Below are positions 8,316-19,718 of a stretch of DNA of 64,000 bases, one piece after another (position 1 is the stretch's first letter; each line of letters starts with the position of its first letter). The notes under the pieces are model-generated. The model searched no databases and was not told the origin of the DNA. It saw nothing but the letters and a program-made list of their open reading frames with translations. The DNA is from Thermus sp. CCB_US3_UF1. Its GTDB lineage: Bacteria; Deinococcota; Deinococci; Deinococcales; Thermaceae. Where the stretch lies: contig NC_017278.1 of the NCBI RefSeq assembly GCF_000236585.1, positions 1,612,001 through 1,676,000 on the forward strand, in the 5' to 3' direction. The translations under genes were made by a program, and so were the position numbers.

Positions 8316-9622
8316 CCCTGGAGGAAGCCAAAGCCTACCTCTTAAGGCGGGCGCGGGAGATGGGCCTTTCGGCGGAGGTCCTCTTCCAGGAGGAACGGGA
8401 GCTTTCCCTGAGGGCCCAGCAAGGGGTCCTGGAGGAGATCAAGGAGGCCCGGCAGGGGGGCCTGGGCCTGCGGGTGGTGGCCGAGGGCCGGGTGGGCTAC
8501 GCCTACACCGAGGAGCTCTCCCAGGAAGCCCTGGAGTGGGCCCTGGCCGAGGCCCGGGAAAACGCCCTCCTTTCCGGGAAGGAGGGCTTCCTCCCCGAGG
8601 GGAAGCCCTTGGGGCACCACGACCTCCTGGGCGAGGGGCTTTCCGCTCCCCTCGAGGCCAAGAAGGAAGCGGCCCTGGAACTGGAAAGGGCCCTCCGCAG
8701 CGATCCCCGCACCCAAAGCGTGATGATGGCCGGCTACCTGGAACGGGAGGCCCGGGTGGCCCTGGCCAGCACCCAGGGGGCCGAGGGGGGCTTCCGCACC
8801 GGCCTGGCCGCCCTGGGGGGAAGCTTCGTCCTGAAGGAGGGGGAAAGCCTTAAGCAGGGCTGGGACTTCAGGCCGGCCAAGGAGTTCCACGCCTTAGACC
8901 CCGGGCGCACCGCCTTGGAGCTGCGGGAGAAGACCGCGAGGCTCCTCGGGGCTAGGCCCCTGAGGACGGGACGGTACCGGGCCTACCTGGAGCCTAGGGC
9001 CATGGCGGGCCTCCTCCGGGTCTTCGCCGAGGCCCTTTCCGGCAAAAACGCCCTGGAGGGGAAAAGCCGCCTCCTGGGGCGGCTTGGGGAGCAGGTGGCC
9101 TCGGCGTGGGTAACCCTGGTGGACGACCCCACCCTGGAGAAGGGCCTGGCCTCCCGCCCCTTTGACGCCGAGGGCACCCCGGCCCGGCCCGTGACCCTCA
9201 TTGAGCGGGGGGTCTTCCGGAGCTTCCTCCACAACAGCGAAACCGCCCGGGCCCTGGGGCAGGCCAACACCGGCCACGCCTTCCGCCGCTACCGCTCCAC
9301 CCTGGACGTGGCCCCCAGCAACCTCTACCTCCTGCCCGTGGGCAACCTAAAGCTGGAAAGGGGCGTCCTCATCGCCGAGTTCATGGGCCTCCACGCCGGG
9401 GCCAACCCCGTGAGCCTGGACTTCTCCCTCCAGGCCCTGGGGCTTTGGGTGGAGGAGGGGGAGGTGCGCCATGCGGTGGAGAACTTCGCCGTAAGCGGCA
9501 ACCTCCTGGAGTTATTCCAGGCCATTGAGGCCCTGGGGGAGGATCTGGACTGGGAGCTCATGGGTTCCGCCTATGGGAGCCCCACCGTGGCGGTGGCCGA
9601 GCTCTCCTTTGCCGGGGCATGA
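8312..9622 (+). CDS. tldE: Metalloprotease-related subunit TldE (PmbA)
   Basis: Partner of TldD in the heterodimeric peptidase. Seen: 436 residues, homologous to TldD but without HExxxH, as expected for TldE. Typical segments are GLGLRVVAEGRVGYAYT near 50-65, the central LLGRLGEQVASAWVTLVDDP, GTPARPVTLIERGVF, and the C-terminal MGLHAGANPVSLDFSLQALG. I chose the ATG at 8312 rather than the upstream in-frame codon because it overlaps the tldD stop by 4 bp (ATGA) and begins at the family-typical N-terminus MTLEEAKAYLL. The gene overlaps the next gene by another ATGA. TldE alone is not expected to be catalytic. Confidence 0.93.
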   Translation: MTLEEAKAYLLRRAREMGLSAEVLFQEERELSLRAQQGVLEEIKEARQGGLGLRVVAEGRVGYAYTEELSQEALEWALAEARENALLSGKEGFLPEGKPLGHHDLLGEGLSAPLEAKKEAALELERALRSDPRTQSVMMAGYLEREARVALASTQGAEGGFRTGLAALGGSFVLKEGESLKQGWDFRPAKEFHALDPGRTALELREKTARLLGARPLRTGRYRAYLEPRAMAGLLRVFAEALSGKNALEGKSRLLGRLGEQVASAWVTLVDDPTLEKGLASRPFDAEGTPARPVTLIERGVFRSFLHNSETARALGQANTGHAFRRYRSTLDVAPSNLYLLPVGNLKLERGVLIAEFMGLHAGANPVSLDFSLQALGLWVEEGEVRHAVENFAVSGNLLELFQAIEALGEDLDWELMGSAYGSPTVAVAELSFAGA

Positions 9623-10557
9623 GGGTCCTCGTCACCCGCACCCTTCCGGGAAATGCCCTAGATAGGCTTCGGGAAAGGGGCCTCGAGGTGGAGGTCCACC
9701 AAGGCCTTTTCCTCCCCCGGGAGGAGCTTTTGCGCAAGGTCCAGGGGGTGGTGGGCCTCATCCCCACGGTGGAGGACCGCGTGGACGCCGAGGTCATGGA
9801 CCGGGCGGGGCCGGGCCTCCGGGTGATCGCCTGCTACAGCGTGGGGGTGGACCACGTGGACCTGGAGGCGGCCAAGGCCCGGGGCATCCGGGTCACCCAC
9901 ACCCCCGGGGTCCTCACCGAGGCCACGGCCGACCTCACCCTGGCCCTCCTCCTGGCCGTGGCCCGCCGGCTGGTGGAAGGGGTGGAGCACGCCCGGGAGG
10001 GGCGCTGGCAGGCCTGGCACCCCGAGCTCCTCCTGGGGCTGGACCTGGGGGGGCTGACCTTGGGGATCGTGGGCATGGGCCGGATCGGCCAGGCCGTGGC
10101 CCAGAGGGCCCAGGCCTTCGGGATGCGGGTGGTCTACCACAGCCGCACCCCCAAGCCCCTCCCCTACCCCCACCTGGCCCTCGAGGCCCTCCTGGCCCAG
10201 GCGGATGTGGTGAGCCTCCACGCCCCTCTCACCCCGGAAACCCATAGGCTCATGAACCGGGAGCGCCTCTTCGCCATGAAGCCGGGGAGCATCCTCCTCA
10301 ACACCGCCCGAGGGGGGCTGGTGGACACCGAGGCCCTGGTGGAGGCCCTCGAGGGCCACCTCTTTGGGGCCGGCTTGGACGTAACCGACCCCGAGCCCCT
10401 TCCCCCAGGCCACCCCCTCTACGCCCTGAAGAACGCGGTGATCACCCCCCACCTGGGCTCGGCGGGCAGGCGGACCCGGGAGCGCATGGCCGCCATGGCG
10501 GTGGACAACCTGCTGGCCGTCCTGGAAGGCCAAGAGCCGCCCAACCCGGTAGTATAG
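9619..10557 (+). CDS. D-2-hydroxyacid dehydrogenase, glyoxylate/hydroxypyruvate reductase type
   Basis: NAD(P)H-dependent reductase of 2-oxoacids, probably glyoxylate or hydroxypyruvate. Seen: 312 residues. An N-terminal flavodoxin-like catalytic domain contains RVIACYSVGVDHVDL and the GVLTEATADLTLALLLA segment. The Rossmann motif GIVGMGRIGQAV lies near 145-157, with HSRTPKP just after the second strand. The catalytic triad follows: Arg in NTARGGLVD, Glu in DPEPLPP, and His in TPHLGSAG, a His-x-x-Ser ending typical of the glyoxylate reductase branch. The start overlaps the tldE stop by 4 bp, and the last base pairs contribute to a TAGTAT box for the next gene. Exact substrate cannot be read from sequence. 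Confidence 0.9.
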   Translation: MRVLVTRTLPGNALDRLRERGLEVEVHQGLFLPREELLRKVQGVVGLIPTVEDRVDAEVMDRAGPGLRVIACYSVGVDHVDLEAAKARGIRVTHTPGVLTEATADLTLALLLAVARRLVEGVEHAREGRWQAWHPELLLGLDLGGLTLGIVGMGRIGQAVAQRAQAFGMRVVYHSRTPKPLPYPHLALEALLAQADVVSLHAPLTPETHRLMNRERLFAMKPGSILLNTARGGLVDTEALVEALEGHLFGAGLDVTDPEPLPPGHPLYALKNAVITPHLGSAGRRTRERMAAMAVDNLLAVLEGQEPPNPVV

Positions 10558-10562
10558 GCCCC

Positions 10563-11309
10563 ATGAGCCTCCTCATCGGCTTCCTCGGCGGGGCCTTCGG
10601 CGGGCTGGTGGGCCTGGGCGGGGGCACGGTGATGATCCCCCTCATGGTGGGGGTGCTCCGGCTTTCCCAGCACAAGGCCCACGGCACCAGCCTGGTGGCG
10701 GTCTTCTTCACCGGCCTGGTGGGGGCCCTCACCTATGGCCTGCAGGGTTCCTTGGACGCCAAGGCCGCCTTCTTCCTGGCCCTCACCGCCGTCCTCACCG
10801 CCCGCCTGGGGGCCCGCTACGCCCACTCCCTCCCCGAAAGGAGCCTGAAGCGGGCCTTCGGCTGGTTTCTGGTGGGGGTGAGCCTCCTCCTCCTCCTTCG
10901 GCCCTACCTGGCCCCCCTGGGCCTGGTGCGGGGCGAGGTCCTGAAAGACCTCACCCTCCTCCTGGCTGGGGGCTTCACCGGCTTCCTCTCGGGAATGATG
11001 GGGGTGGGTGGGGGAACGGTCATGGTGCCGGCCATGGTCCTGCTCCTGGGCATCCCCCAGCACACGGCTCAGGGGACGAGCCTTCTCGCCATGGTGCCCG
11101 CCAGCCTCATGGGGGCTTACACCCACCTGCGCCTGGGCAACGTGGACACCGCCTTGGCCCCCGGCCTGGTCCCCGGGGTCTTGGTGGGCACCTTCTTGGG
11201 AGGGGAGGTGGCCCATTTCCTCCCCGAGGGGGCCTTGAGGGTGGTCTTCGCCGCGGTCCTCCTCTGGACGGGGTGGCGGTACCTGCGCCCCACAGCCGGG
11301 AAAAAGTGA
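10563..11309 (+). CDS. TSUP-family (TauE/SafE-like) membrane permease
   Basis: Inner-membrane transporter of the TSUP family, members of which move sulfite, sulfonates or other organosulfur anions. Seen: 248 residues with about eight hydrophobic segments in two homologous halves. Each half carries the family signature: GLVGLGGGTVMIPLM at about 14-28 and FLSGMMGVGGGTVMVPAM near 145-162. Each is followed by a conserved His/Gln-rich turn (SQHKAHGTSLVA and PQHTAQGTSLLA). TAGTAT (10550-10555) lies seven bases upstream of the ATG. It is the last of the tightly packed run from the vWA gene; 64 bp separate it from the SPW gene. Substrate unknown. No sulfur-metabolism gene is adjacent. Confidence 0.85.
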   Translation: MSLLIGFLGGAFGGLVGLGGGTVMIPLMVGVLRLSQHKAHGTSLVAVFFTGLVGALTYGLQGSLDAKAAFFLALTAVLTARLGARYAHSLPERSLKRAFGWFLVGVSLLLLLRPYLAPLGLVRGEVLKDLTLLLAGGFTGFLSGMMGVGGGTVMVPAMVLLLGIPQHTAQGTSLLAMVPASLMGAYTHLRLGNVDTALAPGLVPGVLVGTFLGGEVAHFLPEGALRVVFAAVLLWTGWRYLRPTAGKK

Positions 11310-11373
11310 CTTGGATCCGGCCTGCCCAGACCCAAGCCCCTTCATAATGGGAAAAGAAAGGAGGTGGGCAGCC

Positions 11374-11703
11374 ATGACCCGTTGGCAGGACTGGGTGAAC
11401 CTTGTCCTGGGGGTATGGCTCATCCTCTCCCCGTGGCTCCTGGGCTTCAGCGGCACCGCGGCAGCCATGTGGAACGCGGTGATCCTAGGGGTGGCCGTGG
11501 GGCTCATGGCCCTCCTGCACCTCCGGGGCGGTCCCATGTGGGAGGAGTGGCTCAATGTCCTCCTGGGGGTGTGGCTCATCCTGTCCCCATGGCTCCTGGG
11601 GTTCAGCGGGCTGACGAACGCCACGTGGAACGCCATCCTCGTGGGCATCCTGGTGGGTGCCCTAGCCCTTAGCGTGGCCCGGGAGAGGCCCAAGGCCACC
11701 TGA
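11374..11703 (+). CDS. SPW-repeat membrane protein with two tandem repeats
   Basis: A small inner-membrane protein of 109 residues and unknown function. Seen: four hydrophobic segments made of two near-identical halves, each containing WLILSPWLLGFSG. The first follows WQDWVNLVLGV and the second follows WEEWLNVLLGV. This is the SPW signature of a small membrane family found in many bacteria. I chose the ATG at 11374 because a strong Shine-Dalgarno (AAGGAGGTG) sits just upstream; the longer in-frame extension would be soluble, Pro-rich and unlike the family. The gene is followed by a 10-bp hairpin. The close repeat suggests a recent or constrained internal duplication. Confidence 0.82.
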   Translation: MTRWQDWVNLVLGVWLILSPWLLGFSGTAAAMWNAVILGVAVGLMALLHLRGGPMWEEWLNVLLGVWLILSPWLLGFSGLTNATWNAILVGILVGALALSVARERPKAT

Positions 11704-11716
11704 AGCGACCCCCTTA

Positions 11717-11741
11717 CCCGCCCAGGGCTTTCCTGGGCGGG
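11717..11741 (+). terminator. Hairpin after the SPW gene
   Basis: A perfect 10-bp stem (CCCGCCCAGG at 11717-11726 with its complement at 11732-11741) encloses a GCTTT loop. There is no T-tract after it. It separates the SPW gene from the pyr promoter and is a plausible transcription stop. Confidence 0.55.
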
Positions 11742-11750
11742 GGTTCCCCC

Positions 11751-11779
11751 TTGCCTAACCTGGGCTTAGGGTGTAAGGT
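11751..11779 (+). promoter_or_regulatory. Promoter of the pyr operon
   Basis: TTGCCT (11751-11756) and TAAGGT (11774-11779) are separated by 17 bp. Transcription would begin near 11786, about 115 bases before the pyrR GTG. From memory, that is the distance mapped for the homologous operon of Thermus strain ZO5. Confidence 0.75.
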
Positions 11780-11787
11780 GGGGGTGG

Positions 11788-11818
11788 CCTTTAAACCGGT
11801 CCCGCGAGGCCGGAAAGG
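11788..11818 (+). promoter_or_regulatory. PyrR-binding RNA loop
   Basis: A lower stem CCTTT/AAAGG and an upper stem CCGG/CCGG are separated by an AAA bulge on the 5' side and capped by TCCCGCGAGG. This matches the PyrR recognition element known from Bacillus pyr leaders (a GAGG-containing loop with a purine bulge). Its 3' arm overlaps AAAGGGGG, the likely ribosome site of the leader peptide, so bound PyrR would block leader translation. Confidence 0.8.
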
Positions 11819-11825
11819 GGGAAAC

Positions 11826-13348
<1,523 letters not shown>

Positions 13349-13352
<4 letters not shown>

Positions 13353-14632
13353 TCCTCATCAAGAACGTTCGCCTGGTGGACGCCCTAGGGGAACGGGGGC
13401 CTGCGGATGTCCTCATCGGGGAAGGCCGGATCCTCTCCTTGGAAGGGGGGGATGCCCCGCAGGTGGTGGAGGGCCGGGGGCTCTTCCTGGCCCCGGGGTT
13501 TTTGGACCTCCACGCCCACCTGCGGGAGCCGGGGGAGGAGGTGAAGGAGGACCTGGCCACGGGGCTTCAGGCCGCGGTCCGGGGCGGGTACACCGACCTC
13601 GTTTCCATGCCCAACACCAAGCCCCCCGTGGACACCCCGGAGGCGGTAGGGGCCCTTAAGGAGAAAGCGGCCCGCCTGGGCCTGGCCCGGCTCCACCCCG
13701 CAGCCGCCCTGACCCAGGGCCAGGAAGGCCTCCGCCTCACCGAGGCCGGCCTGCTAAAGGCCGCGGGGGCGGCCCTCCTCACCGACGATGGCCGGACCAA
13801 CGAGGACGCGGGGGTACTGGCCCTAGGGCTCATCCAGGCCGCCCCCTTGGGCCTGCCCGTGGCGGTGCACGCCGAGGACGCCTCCTTGCGCCGGGGCGGG
13901 GTGATGAACGACGGGAGGTTGGCCGACCTCCTGGGCCTGCCGGGGAACCCCCCGGAGGCCGAGGCCGCCCGCATTGCCCGGGACCTCGAGGTCCTCCGCT
14001 ACGCCCTGCGCCGCTCCCCGGTACCCCCCCGCCTCCACGTCCAGCACCTCTCCACCCGGCGGGGGCTGGAGCTCTTGCGGGAGGCCAAGCGGGCCGGGCT
14101 TCCCGTGACCGCCGAGGCCACCCCCCACCACCTCACCCTCACGGAAGAGGGCCTCCGTGGGTTCGATCCCCTTTTCAAGGTGGCCCCGCCCCTGCGCACC
14201 CAAGAAGACCGGGAAGCCCTCCTGGAGGGGCTTCTGGACGGTACCCTGGACGCCATCGCCACCGACCACGCCCCCCACACCCTGGCGGAAAAGGAGCAGG
14301 ACCTTCTCCGGGCCCCCTTCGGCATCCCCAGCCTCGAGGTGGCCTTCCCCCTCCTCTACACCGAGCTCCACCAGAAGCGCGGCCTTCCCCTACCCCGGCT
14401 GGTGGCCCTCTTCACCGACGGGCCCCGGAAGGTCCTGGGCCTTCCCCCCCTGCACCTGGTGGAAGGGGCTGAGGCCAGCCTGGTCCTCCTCTCCCCCCAG
14501 GAAAGGCCCGTGGACCCCTCCCGCTTCGCCTCCAAGGCCCGCTTCTCCCCCTGGGCGGGGGCCCTCCTCGGGGGCTGGCCGGTGCTCACCCTGGTGGCGG
14601 GCCGGGTGGTGCACCAAGCCCTCGAGCCTTAA
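13349..14632 (+). CDS. pyrC: Dihydroorotase, type I
   Basis: Zinc amidohydrolase that closes N-carbamoyl-aspartate to dihydroorotate. Seen: 427 residues with the TIM-barrel amidohydrolase ligands: HxH in [12 protein letters not shown] (about residues 54-65), Asp in DDGRT near 148, His in AVHAEDAS, His in [10 protein letters not shown], and Asp in ATDHAPHT near 305. The absence of a carboxylated lysine in favour of Asp at the bridging position resembles type I enzymes such as that of Aquifex. The start at 13349 overlaps the pyrB stop by 4 bp. In Thermus ZO5 an extra gene, bbc, is reported between pyrB and pyrC; there is no room for it here. The TAA stop forms part of a TAAAAT box for the next gene. 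Confidence 0.96.
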
Positions 14633-14641
14633 AATGAAAGG

Positions 14642-15121
14642 GTGCTGAAGAAGCTTTTGGAGGCAGACCAGCTGGGGCTGCGCCTGGAGTGGGTGGGCGG
14701 CCTCCCCTTGTGGGAGGCCCAGCCCACCTACCGCCACCAGAAGGCCGTGGACCGCATCCGGGCCAGCATCCGCCCCCAGGAAGGGTCGGGGTGCCCCTGC
14801 ATCCACGTGGCCGATGTGTACATCCGCTTCCCCGATGGCTCCTACAAGCGGCCAGACATCGCCCTCTTCTGCCAGGAACCCCAGGAGCTGGACGAGGCCA
14901 TCACCCTCCTGCCCGAGGCCGTGGTGGAGGTGGTAAGCCAGGGGTACGAGGCCAAGGACCTGGAGATCTCCCCCCGGTTTTACCTGACCCAGGGGGTGAA
15001 GGACGTGGTGGTCTTTGACCCCCATACCCTCCTGGTCCTCCACCTGCGCCAAGACCGGGCCTGGCGGGGGGTTTCCCCCGCGGAGCTCTCCCTCCTTTGC
15101 GGCTGCACCCTCACGGTCTAG
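14642..15121 (+). CDS. Uma2-family PD-(D/E)XK nuclease-like protein
   Basis: Seen: 159 residues. The Uma2 core RPDIALFCQEP is followed by EAVVEVVSQGYEAKDLE, placing Asp, Glu and Lys in the restriction-endonuclease-like arrangement (P-D, then E-V-x-S, then K). A C-terminal DVVVFDPHTLLVLHLR hairpin is typical of the family. Members are about 180-200 residues, so this one is somewhat short at its N-terminus. Function is unknown. Uma2 proteins are numerous in cyanobacteria and Deinococcota, and no partner or restriction-modification gene is adjacent. GTG start; TAAAAT (14630-14635), containing the pyrC stop, lies six bases upstream. Its TAG stop overlaps the pyrD stop on the other strand within CTAG. 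Confidence 0.78.
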   Translation: MLKKLLEADQLGLRLEWVGGLPLWEAQPTYRHQKAVDRIRASIRPQEGSGCPCIHVADVYIRFPDGSYKRPDIALFCQEPQELDEAITLLPEAVVEVVSQGYEAKDLEISPRFYLTQGVKDVVVFDPHTLLVLHLRQDRAWRGVSPAELSLLCGCTLTV

Positions 15122-16152
15122 GACCAGAGTTCCTCCAGACGCCCCACGCCCTCCGCCCGCAGAAGGCCGAGGAGGTCCAAAAGCACCCGGCGGGGAAAGA
15201 GGGGGCCCCCGTAGACGAAGCCCGTGTACACCTGGACCAGCCGGGCCCCCCGGCGAAGCCGCTCCCAGATGTCCCTGGCCCCCTCTATCCCCCCCACGCT
15301 CACCAGGGTCAGGCCGGGAACCTGGGCCAGGTGGCCGAGCACCTCCAAGGCCCTGGCCTTGAGGGGCCTTCCCGAAAGCCCCCCGGCCTCCTTGGCCCAG
15401 GGGCTTCGGAGGCCCTCGCGGCTTAGGGTGGTGTTCACCGCCACCAGGCCCTCCAGGCGGTGCTTCAAGGCCAAGGCCACCACCTGGTCCAGGGCCGGGG
15501 CCGGGAGGTCCGGGGCCACCTTGAGGAGGAGGGGCTTGGCCGTGGCGGGGCGCAGGCGAAAGAGGAGCTCATCCAAAAAGGGGGCTTCCTGCAGGGTCCT
15601 AAGCCCCGGGGTGTTGGGGGAACTGACGTTCAGGACCAAGTAGTCGCCATAGGGCTCCAAAAGGCGCAAGGCCAAGAGGTAGTCCTCCGCTGCCCTTTCC
15701 AAGGGGGTGTCCCGCCCCTTGCCCAGGTTCACACCCACGGGGAAGGGAAGGCCCCGCTCCCGGAAGCGCCTTAGGCGCTCCGCCGCCCGGGAAGCCCCCT
15801 CGTTGTTGAAGCCCATGCGGTTGATGAGGGCCCGGTCCTCCAGGAGGCGGAAGAGCCGGGGCCTGGGGTTTCCCCCCTGGGGATTGGGGGTGAGGGTACC
15901 CACCTCGGCGAAGCCAAAGCCCAGGGCCCACCAGGCGGCCAGGGCCTTGGCGTCCTTGTCCATCCCCGCCGCCAGGCCCAAGGGGTTGGGAAAGGTGAGG
16001 CCTAGGGCCCTTACCCGAAGCCTAGGGTCCTCCACGCGGAGAAGCCGGGCCGGGACCTCCAGGAGGGGTCCCCGGCCCGACCACCAGGCCAGAGCCTTGA
16101 GGACAAGCTCGTGGGCATACTCGGGATCCAGGGCAAAGAAAAGGCGGTGCAT
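15118..16152 (-). CDS. pyrD: Dihydroorotate dehydrogenase (quinone), class 2
   Basis: FMN enzyme that oxidises dihydroorotate to orotate and feeds electrons to the membrane quinone pool. Seen: 344 residues. The class 2 N-terminal membrane-association helices (HRLFFALDPEYAHELVLKALAWW) are present, then PNPLGLAAGMDKDAKAL, MGFNNEGA, the catalytic Ser region LNVSSPNTPGLR near 175-186, and VAVNTTLSR. Phosphate-binding SVGGIEGARDIWERLRRGA and QVYTGFVYGGP lie near the end. I favour ATG 16152 over the in-frame ATG at 16161 because it gives the family-typical start and sits seven bases from TAGCAT (16165-16160). The gene is convergent with, and overlaps by 4 bp, the end of the pyr operon strand. No PyrR loop is seen upstream. 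Confidence 0.95.
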   Translation of the reverse strand: MHRLFFALDPEYAHELVLKALAWWSGRGPLLEVPARLLRVEDPRLRVRALGLTFPNPLGLAAGMDKDAKALAAWWALGFGFAEVGTLTPNPQGGNPRPRLFRLLEDRALINRMGFNNEGASRAAERLRRFRERGLPFPVGVNLGKGRDTPLERAAEDYLLALRLLEPYGDYLVLNVSSPNTPGLRTLQEAPFLDELLFRLRPATAKPLLLKVAPDLPAPALDQVVALALKHRLEGLVAVNTTLSREGLRSPWAKEAGGLSGRPLKARALEVLGHLAQVPGLTLVSVGGIEGARDIWERLRRGARLVQVYTGFVYGGPLFPRRVLLDLLGLLRAEGVGRLEELWS

Positions 16153-16159
16153 CCTTCCC

Positions 16160-16184
16160 ATGCTATCCCCAGATGGGGTAGCAT
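16160..16184. promoter_or_regulatory. Divergent promoter pair inside an inverted repeat (pyrD / lipoprotein)
   Basis: The 25 bp form an imperfect palindrome: ATGCTA on the left, TAGCAT on the right, CCCC/GGGG inside. Read leftward, TAGCAT (16165-16160) lies seven bases from the pyrD ATG at 16152. Read rightward, TAGCAT (16179-16184) lies six bases from the lipoprotein ATG at 16191. Both genes would then be leaderless. The symmetry could also be an operator. Confidence 0.5.
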
Positions 16185-16190
16185 GCCCCC

Positions 16191-16712
16191 ATGCGCCGCT
16201 TCGGGATGCTGGCCCTAGGGGTAACCCTCCTCGCCGCCTGCTCCTTCAACCTCACCGTTCCCTTGCCCGAGCAAAGGGTCCAGGTACCCTTGGCCGACAG
16301 CCAGGGTCGGGTGGTCTACCCCGCCCAAACCCTCTCCTTTCCCCCGCCAGGGGGGGTGGTGCGGAGGGCGGAGGTGCGGGGCACCCTCGAGGCTGACCAA
16401 GCCCTCAACGCCACCCTCGCCCTTTACGTCCGCCTCCAAGACCCAGGGGAGGACCCTAACTGCCTGGCCCTACGGGACCTAAATGGCGCCCCCTTGGGGT
16501 ACGCCTGCCCCGTGGGCTCCGGGGACGAGAAGGTCGGGGAGGCAAGTTTTGCCGCCTCCAAGACCGCCCCCCTTGGCCTCCGGGGCGAGCAGCTCACCCA
16601 AGGGGTGCAGAGGGGGAAGCTCTGGCTAGGCCTTCAGGTCCAGGGTTTACCCTCGGGCCTCGTGGAGCTCCGCTTCAAGGACCTGAAGGCCATTCTGACC
16701 CTGGGCCTTTAG
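16191..16712 (+). CDS. Hypothetical lipoprotein
   Basis: Function not recognised. Seen: 173 residues with a type II signal peptide. MRRFGMLALGVTLLAAC ends in a good lipobox (LAAC, Cys17), so the mature protein should be lipid-anchored to a membrane in the cell envelope. The mature part is rich in beta-type sequence (TLALYVRLQDP, KLWLGLQVQGLPSGLVELRF) and has a Cys pair (NCLALRDLNGAPLGYACP) that could form a disulfide. No known enzyme motif is visible. It is divergent from pyrD and shares the symmetric promoter region; lon follows 59 bp later with its own -10 box. Likely an outer-surface or periplasmic structural protein, but this is a guess from composition. Confidence 0.7.
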   Translation: MRRFGMLALGVTLLAACSFNLTVPLPEQRVQVPLADSQGRVVYPAQTLSFPPPGGVVRRAEVRGTLEADQALNATLALYVRLQDPGEDPNCLALRDLNGAPLGYACPVGSGDEKVGEASFAASKTAPLGLRGEQLTQGVQRGKLWLGLQVQGLPSGLVELRFKDLKAILTLGL

Positions 16713-16756
16713 GCTTCTTTGTGCCCCAACTGCCAAGGGGGGGCGGGGGAAGCCGC

Positions 16757-16762
16757 TATGAT
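16757..16762 (+). promoter_or_regulatory. -10 box of lon, leaderless arrangement
   Basis: TATGAT ends nine bases before the lon ATG at 16772, and no Shine-Dalgarno sequence lies between. The transcript would start within two or three bases of the ATG. No convincing -35 is seen at 16-18 bp. Confidence 0.55.
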
Positions 16763-16771
16763 AGGGTTTAG

Positions 16772-19155
<2,384 letters not shown>

Positions 19156-19159
<4 letters not shown>

Positions 19160-19713
19160 GGCAGCTCCTCCTTGCGGTTGGCGTTGAGGAAAACCTGTTG
19201 GCCAAAACGGGCCACCACCTCCTCGGCCGGGATGCAGGTGGCCCCCAGGGTTTCCATCACCCGCCTCAGGAGGAAATCCCCCTGCCGTATCTGGGCCTCC
19301 ACCTGGGGCAGGCAGTCCTTGTGGTAGAGGGCCATGAGGGGCTCGAGGTGCCCTTCGGGGTTCCGGGCCACCACCACGGGGTAGGGGGAGGAACGGGCCC
19401 TCTCGTAGAGGAAATCCCAGTAGTCCCGGGTGAGGAAGGGGAGGTCCGTGGCCGCCACCGCCACCCAGGGGAAGCGGGCGTGGACCAGGGCGGCGTGGAG
19501 GCCGGAAAGGCTATCTGCCCCGGGGAGGAGGTCGGGGTAGACGGGAACCCCAAAGGCCTCGTAAGGGCGGTTGGCCACGATGAAGCGCTCCCCGGCCCCG
19601 GCCAGGCTCTCCAACACCCAGGCCAAAAGGGGCTTTCCCCGGTAGGGGTAAAGGGCCTTGTCCTCGCCAAACCGCCGGGAAAGCCCCCCGGCCAACACCG
19701 CCCCTGCGTACAT
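19156..19713 (-). CDS. mobA: Molybdenum cofactor guanylyltransferase MobA
   Basis: Attaches GMP to molybdopterin to make the guanine-dinucleotide cofactor used by DMSO-reductase-family enzymes. Seen: 185 residues. The nucleotidyltransferase signature AGAVLAGGLSRRFGEDKAL lies at about 3-21, the YRGKPLLAWVLE segment at about 24-35, GADSLSGLHAAL near 70, and the metal-binding Asp in AATDLPFLTRDYW near 93. This is the usual MobA order. The start at 19713 is preceded by TAGGCT (19726-19721), seven bases upstream. The upstream gene encodes an FAD oxidoreductase 5 bp away. The AOR-type enzyme at 50240 also uses a pterin cofactor, but normally without the nucleotide, so MobA probably serves other enzymes. 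Confidence 0.9.
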
Positions 19714-19718
19714 GCCCC

